From Ilex aquifolium (Eukaryota > Streptophyta > Magnoliopsida > Aquifoliales > Aquifoliaceae), in NCBI GenBank assembly GCA_951799425.1, contig OX637393.1:4821001-4885000 (forward strand): a stretch of DNA of 64,000 nt, read 5' to 3'. Shown one piece after another: positions 59,301-64,000 of this stretch. The notes under the pieces were generated by a model. The model was given only the letters and a program-made list of their open reading frames with translations. It searched no databases and was not told the DNA's origin. The stretch's first letter is position 1, and every line of letters begins with the position of its first letter. The position numbers and the translations under genes were made by a program.

Positions 59301-62300
59301 GATGGAGCTCAACTTGTTTATGTCCCTTTTAGATGCCCTTATGACTTTTACCATGCTAACCTATGCACCATCTTTGATTGTTTGAGGGGAAAACTATTAA
59401 AATTCTCTAAAGCCCAACTAATAGTCATTCTGAATTTGTTTTGTCTGTTGGCCGTTAGAATGTTTAATTCTTTGAGTTCTGACGTCATGCTTCTGTATTT
59501 TGAATGTGCAGGAAAAAATCTTGAAATCATTTTACATATATAATTTATATCTGATTAGAGAAAATTGCATATTTGTGAACTGTTCATTTAATGGAACAGT
59601 GCCTCTCTTTTTTGTTTCCTTATTATTATGTCAAGCTATCACATTGAGGGTGTGTCTGATGGTATTGCCTTGACATTCTATTTGAGAATATTGTTTCCTA
59701 ATTTTATGGAGTCATTTCTTTGGCTCGGAAATTGTATGGCATATTCTTTTTTTTGTCTAATTATGTGATGGTTTTTGCAGCTCCAACTGTTCAGTTGATG
59801 TTTTGTTCACATCTAACAAAATCTAAGGCCGAGAAACTTAAGGCACACATGTTACAAGCATTTGAGACTGTTCTGGGGTCCCCTGTGACAATTGAAATCA
59901 GATGTGAATCAGGGAAAGATGTAAGGGTGGGGATGAATGTGCCACTTATATTACCAGCATCTCAGGGTGGTTCATCTCAGGTGCACATAAACCCTGGGAT
60001 TCTTAGCAATAGTGGGGTGACTATGGCAGGGAATGATGTTATCGGCAGAAGGGCTGTGAAAGATAGAAATGGTTTAACTCAAGCCCAACAGTTGCAGTTT
60101 GATTCTGCTCGAATGGGAAGGAATGAAATTGTTGAAATAGAAGCCTCTCCTAGGGAGCCGAATAATAACAAGCATATTGATGACAATTCACAAGCCGATA
60201 AAAGACATTTGGAAAGTGCTTGGACAGGAGAAGCAGCATCTTCACATAAGAATTCTTCTATGGCTTCTCTTCCAGGCGAAAGAAAACTAAGGGAGCAAAA
60301 TCGAAGTCAGAGCCTAGTAAGAAGCAAGGTGTCCCTTGCACAAGTAATTCAGCAGGCAGAAGGATGTACAGTGCGAAATGGATGGTCGAAACGGAAAGCT
60401 GTTTCTATTGCTGAAAAGCTTGAGCAACAGAATCTGTATGTATCTATTTCCCAAACATTCCCATTTCATCTCATAATTTAGTTTTGTACTTTGCTGGAGA
60501 ATATGTATAGAAACAAATTGTCGGTAAATCGAAACCAAACACTTATCATCTTCAACTATAGAACAACGAGGATGCTAAAACCTTAAAGGCAGGTTGTTAA
60601 CAGTCATAAGGATATGGTAGATGTAATTAGGGGATTGGAGATTCTTTTGTCAAAGCTTAATGTAATCTTCTCATTCAGGAAATTACCCAATACATGTGAT
60701 GGACCTTGTTCACAACCTCTGGATTTCTTTATTTAGGATAAATTTTGCCTAAATTTTGGTTTTGAGAGGGTGACCTGGGTCATTTGAGGGGTGGGCAGAG
60801 CACATGTGCCCTTTGAAACAGAGAGTTTTGTTCTATGTTAAATAGAGATGGTATGGTTTTACCTGTGAAGCAAGGAAAGAAATTTGATGCAAGCATGCTC
60901 TAAAAGGTGCGGGATAGATATGCAAAGATATTGTGGTTGAAAAACATTGAAATGTGTCAAGGTATGTTGAAAAGAAATGCGATTTTCTTTTATAGCAAGT
61001 GAAGATTTTATGAAATTGACCAAGTTATGAATATGAAATTGTCTAGAAACTACATAAAAGTTTATGATTTCACCACCTCACATTAGTTAAAATCATTTTT
61101 CTGTGGTATATTTTTTGATTTCTAAGGCATGCACACTAGAAAGTTGCGTCCCTACAAAAGTTTTTTTGAGGAGTTGTAGAAGTGAATGCCAAGTCTGAAT
61201 CAGTCAGCACATACCTTACCCACGAAAAGGGTTTCTTTGACAGAGTTATATAGATTCCAACAATTATCTTTCAGAATTTTGTTTCCCTAGTTCCAAATGA
61301 AGCTGCGTTGGCAGAGGTTTGTCTTAGAGCACTTGTTTCCATTAGTAATCCTCATTTAAAGTTCATTGTATTTTTGGAAGTTTGAAGTCCACTCTCAGCT
61401 GTATTGGAATATTATTAAATTACTTCTACCAAGGGAATATTGTCAGGACAATTACTTGTATAGTTCTCAGTTTGTTAGGTATGAGCTTTCATACTAATTA
61501 GTTTGTTTGGATTATATTCAGAGACTGAATAGTTGATGTTTTTTGTGTTACAGAAGATTGGAACCTAGATCAAGAAGCCTGCTTTGCTGGAAGGCATCTA
61601 GAGTAACACGTCGGAAGGTAATTCTCAACAATAATATAATTATCGTTCAACGAACTTTCCAACATCAACTTTTTTTCTTGAAGATTTACTCTCAAGACTT
61701 GTCTCTTCCGCGTTCTTATATTTTGTAAACTTTAACAATGAGCATAATCCACGTTGAAATGCAGAAGGCTCACTATACCCACTTATAATCTAATGCTATT
61801 ATGAGTTGCTGAAGTACTAGAGCTAATATGGTTTAATGTCTAAATGATGGCAACGCTTTTGCTTGGTGTGGTGCAAAATTTATTTGTCACAGTCCGAATG
61901 AAAAAACTGCACTACTGCTCTTGTTTTGTACTGCTCATCACTTTTGCTGAATACATTAGCTGGGGATGGGTGGAAAATAATGCAGCAAAGGGATTTAATA
62001 CACATTTTTTGGGTGACCTGTAATCTTAGATTCGTGCAAGACTATTTGGTAGTCATTTAGGTTAATGTGTACGCTGTACATGGAATATGCATAATGTCAA
62101 ACACTTGAACAATAAATGGTAATGATGTACTAGGAAGTAAGGCCCTAGAGAATAAGTAGTGAAGGAAATCCTCTTGATCACAGTAGCTATTCTATTGTGT
62201 TCAATCTTCGAATGGTAAGTCCACTTATGTACTCCATGTTAAATGGAAGCAGTACTGGCGGCATGTGGGAAATTTATAACATGGGTATGTTTTGAAATTC

Positions 62301-62457
62301 CGTATGTTTATATGCTCTTGTTGATTCATTCGAGGATTTTACTTATGAACTTTTATACATGCAGCTTTCACATTTGAAAATTAGGATGAGGAAGTCACGG
62401 ACTTTGCTGAAATTTGTCTCGTGTGGAAAGTGTCTCTCTACTAGGTCTCCAACGTAA
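50345..62457 (+). CDS. STICHEL-like protein (DnaX gamma/tau-type AAA+ ATPase), 6 coding exons
   Basis: Exons: 50345-52402, 53819-54038, 54319-54885, 59781-60435, 61554-61617, 62365-62457; 3,657 bases, 1,218 residues plus TAA, all junctions in phase. The start MTRAVRDRILKDVNGNISDH is typical of STICHEL-like 3/4 proteins. After about 440 low-complexity residues comes a clamp-loader module: Walker A GPHGTGKTS at 492-500, four zinc cysteines 511/520/523/526 (C-x8-C-x2-C-x2-C as in bacterial gamma/tau), Walker B-like VFIFDDCD at 569-576, and an SRC motif at 615-617, where clamp loaders carry the arginine finger. Exon 2 gives DILAGSYDFTKKR, exon 3 the helical domain with ALKILSEAEKQLRMSNDRLT, and exons 4-6 a basic C-terminus with LEPRSRSLLCWK. 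STICHEL controls trichome branching in Arabidopsis; the role of its paralogues is unknown, and ATPase or clamp-loader activity is unproven. The gene looks intact. Exon 3 has a 24-bp tandem duplication (DRTRGTSV twice). Confidence 0.95.
53196..53304 (+). mobile_element. SINE (5'-truncated) in STICHEL-like intron 1
   Basis: About 109 bp ending in a 22-A tail (53284-53305) and flanked by the direct repeat ATAGTCTGCACT at 53184-53195 and 53305-53316. The body has the GGGTGCCCGCC and GGGGGCCTGCGTTCGCGCGG segments seen in widespread plant Au-like SINEs; the family name is from memory. Confidence 0.8.
56753..56852 (+). mobile_element. SINE copy with perfect 16-bp target duplication
   Basis: About 100 bp starting GGCGTACCCAATGCACGAGA and containing GGGTCTGGGGAGGG and GATGTACGCAGTCTTACCCC, a sequence type common in many angiosperm genomes. 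It is flanked by AATATTGAAAGATTAA at 56737-56752 and 56853-56868, identical on both sides, which points to a recent insertion. Confidence 0.8.
57115..57600 (+). mobile_element. Probable solo LTR or LTR fragment, Copia-like fossil
   Basis: Starts near TGTTAGTAAAAGAGAG and ends near GGTCCAACA. It has a promoter-like TATAAATAG stretch (57463-57471) followed by a T-rich, CT-rich tail, the usual make-up of Copia LTRs. No target duplication was confirmed, so the ends are approximate. No internal coding region is visible. Confidence 0.35.
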
Positions 62458-63285
62458 CGCAAGAAGTCATCTGAAAGCTTTGGTGCGGACCTCAATCATA
62501 ATCCTTCCATTCATTCATCATCCTGTTGTTTAGAAGGTCAATTCTATTAGTCAAATATCTTTCCTCAATAAGAATAATTTAGAATAGAAGAAATTCAATT
62601 TTTAGTGCCTTTCATTTTTTTTTTCCAAGCTCTTATGTTGTTAGGTCTCTTTGATTTCCAAATAATTGCATTTTTCTACCATAAATTGTGGTAAATTTTT
62701 TTGGTATGTTGGAAACTGTTCTCTTTGATTAGTAGTTTGGACACAATACATGACCAAGTGTGTCTAGATATGTGCCTAGCCCTAGTTTGGTCACTCCAAT
62801 GCTGCCTACCTGGAAACAATCAGCTAAATCCTATGAAGATAGTTTCCAATGGCTCCAAAGGCTTGGGTGTATTGCTCTTCTTTTGACTATTTGTATTTAT
62901 TTATCTTCATGTATGTAGTGTAGGAAGGGTAAATAGATCCAGATCCGTTCCAATATTCACTCACTATATATTGGTGGGTGACCCATTATATAGCGGGTTC
63001 CACTTACGTACACGGTGGGTGGGTTCCAGTTAAATACATGGTGGGTGATCTATTATTGAGTGAAACTAAGAGAAAGTGTATTAGAGGGGATCGAATATGT
63101 GGTAAGTGGAAATCAATCAGGCTCTTTTCTTTGATTAGGTGAGTTATCTTATTGTGTGTGTGTGTGAGAGAGAGGCATCATGCCAGTGCTAGCATTCATA
63201 ACTGAAATCCAGTTCTTTGGCAAAATCCAACGGTAAAAAAAGTTTAAATCTGCGGGTTGGAGGCGATGCCTAGAGCCATCCCAAG
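62458..63285. other. 3' flank of the STICHEL-like gene
   Basis: The 3' UTR should begin right after the TAA at 62455-62457. Further right are a (GT)n(GA)n microsatellite at 63154-63174 and short degenerate 'gtggg' repeats near 62970-63050; no gene. Confidence 0.45.
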
Positions 63286-64000
63286 TAGGGATGGCAGTGG
63301 ACCGGGAAAAAGCGGGTATTCGTCCAAATTCGCCCCGTTTGGACCGGAGATGGACTATACGTATTGGACGGTGGACGTATACGGGGATACCCGTATAAAC
63401 CCGTGCGGGGATGGAGGCGGAGATGGATTTACCCTTATTCCCGTCCCGTCCCGTCCCCGTTAAATAAATAAATAAATATATATATTTCAGTTGGCTATCA
63501 TGTCTGGGTTTACATATATTGAGAGCATTCTATCATTATCATGTGGAATCTGTTTCTTTTATGGATAATTATGCAAGTCATTCCTTTCATGTTATATTGG
63601 ATAAAGTCATTCAAACAAAGAATCACCTTGATTCTTTTGGTTTTAGGATGTTTTATCTGTATTTTAGTATTTTTTGATTTGACCCAATTTTTTTCGATCT
63701 ATAAGTTTTGCATATTTTTATTCGTTTTGTTGTTTCACCAAGCAATCAAAGGATGTTGTAAAAGGCATAAAAAAACGTCTTGGAAGTAAGAATTCAAAAG
63801 TCCAACTTCTTGACTTAACAGTAAGCTCCAGTAAAAATATAAGTTTCTTTTGATTATCACCAATTTGGTTATTTTTTATATAGGTCCTGTAAAAATATAA
63901 GTTTCTTTTGGACTTGGGCTTGGGCTTGGGCGGGGATTAGAAATTTACTCGCGGACGGGGATGGAGATGAAAACTATACCCGCTAACGGGGGTGGACCGG
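63286..64000 (+). mobile_element. hAT-like nonautonomous element, cut by the window end
   Basis: Starts TAGGGATGGCAGTGGACCGG, the type of end shared by many plant hAT elements (TAGGG-TGGCAA). Subterminal CCCGTCCCGT-type repeats at 63438-63460 recur inverted as GGACGGGGATGG near 63954-63965, close to the window edge. The interior is AT-rich with a 23-bp direct repeat ('tgtaaaaatataagtttctt' plus TTG) at about 63831 and 63889. The right end lies outside the window. Confidence 0.6.

Larger units (their letters stand above)
54886..59780 (+). other. Intron 3 of the STICHEL-like gene (4.9 kb)
   Basis: Bounded by CACAG-GTACTT and GTTTTTGCAG. It holds a SINE (56753-56852), a probable Copia-type LTR fossil (about 57115-57600), two oligo-G tracts (16 G at 55949-55964, 15 G at 58837-58851) and no coding frame of note. 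The other introns are 1,416, 280, 1,118 and 747 bp. Confidence 0.85.

Noticed and set aside
63541-63789. 82-codon hydrophobic frame
   Set aside because: Lies in the AT-rich interior of a hAT-like element; membrane-like composition follows from T-rich codons.

Overview
This is a 64 kb stretch of AT-rich nuclear DNA from a eudicot plant. The evidence is intron-containing genes whose predicted proteins match land-plant families, GT-AG introns, CT/GA microsatellites near the gene starts, and dense plant-type repeats: tRNA-derived SINEs, MITEs, an L1-type LINE, Helitron-like elements and LTR fossils. The species cannot be fixed from the sequence alone.

Layout. (i) 1-5.3 kb is repeat-rich intergenic DNA: foldback units, microsatellites, a small MITE, a SINE and two head-to-tail Helitron-like elements with CAC/CCA cores. 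(ii) 5.3-6.7 kb holds a single-exon DUF641 gene (UNE1/GIL1/IRKI family, minus strand). (iii) 7-15 kb is intergenic, with a Tourist-like MITE, a tandem TRIM fossil, SINEs and a foldback element. (iv) 15.0-18.9 kb is SEC61 alpha (minus; six coding exons plus an intron in the leader). (v) 20.0-24.9 kb is the K/HDEL receptor ERD2 (minus; six exons). (vi) 25-28 kb holds a MULE-type MITE, a SINE, another MITE and a third Helitron-like copy. (vii) 28.0-31.0 kb is a UBTD-type (ubiquitin domain-containing protein) gene on the plus strand; exon 2 carries a nonsense codon and an extra base, so it looks like a pseudogene. (viii) 32.4-40.2 kb is a dead L1-type LINE (minus) into which a 2.9 kb LTR-type element inserted with a perfect 5-bp duplication. 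(ix) 40-49.5 kb is gene-free repeat country. (x) 50.3-62.5 kb is a STICHEL-like DnaX/AAA+ gene (plus; six coding exons, intron 3 is 4.9 kb). (xi) 63.3 kb to the end is one end of a hAT-like element cut by the window edge.

How the genes relate. SEC61 alpha (ER import channel) and ERD2 (return of K/HDEL proteins to the ER) are same-strand neighbours. From memory, the Arabidopsis DUF641 gene UNE1, a SEC61 alpha gene and ERD2 also sit together (At1g29300-At1g29330), and a STICHEL-like gene and a ubiquitin-domain gene sit together on chromosome 5 (At5g45720-At5g45740). The window therefore looks like two conserved gene blocks joined, with the second one pulled apart by transposons. I see no bacterial-type system, CRISPR array, rRNA or tRNA gene, and no clearly new biological system. 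The most informative items are the gene order, the broken UBTD gene, the nested transposon and the repeat families whose copies can be dated against one another.
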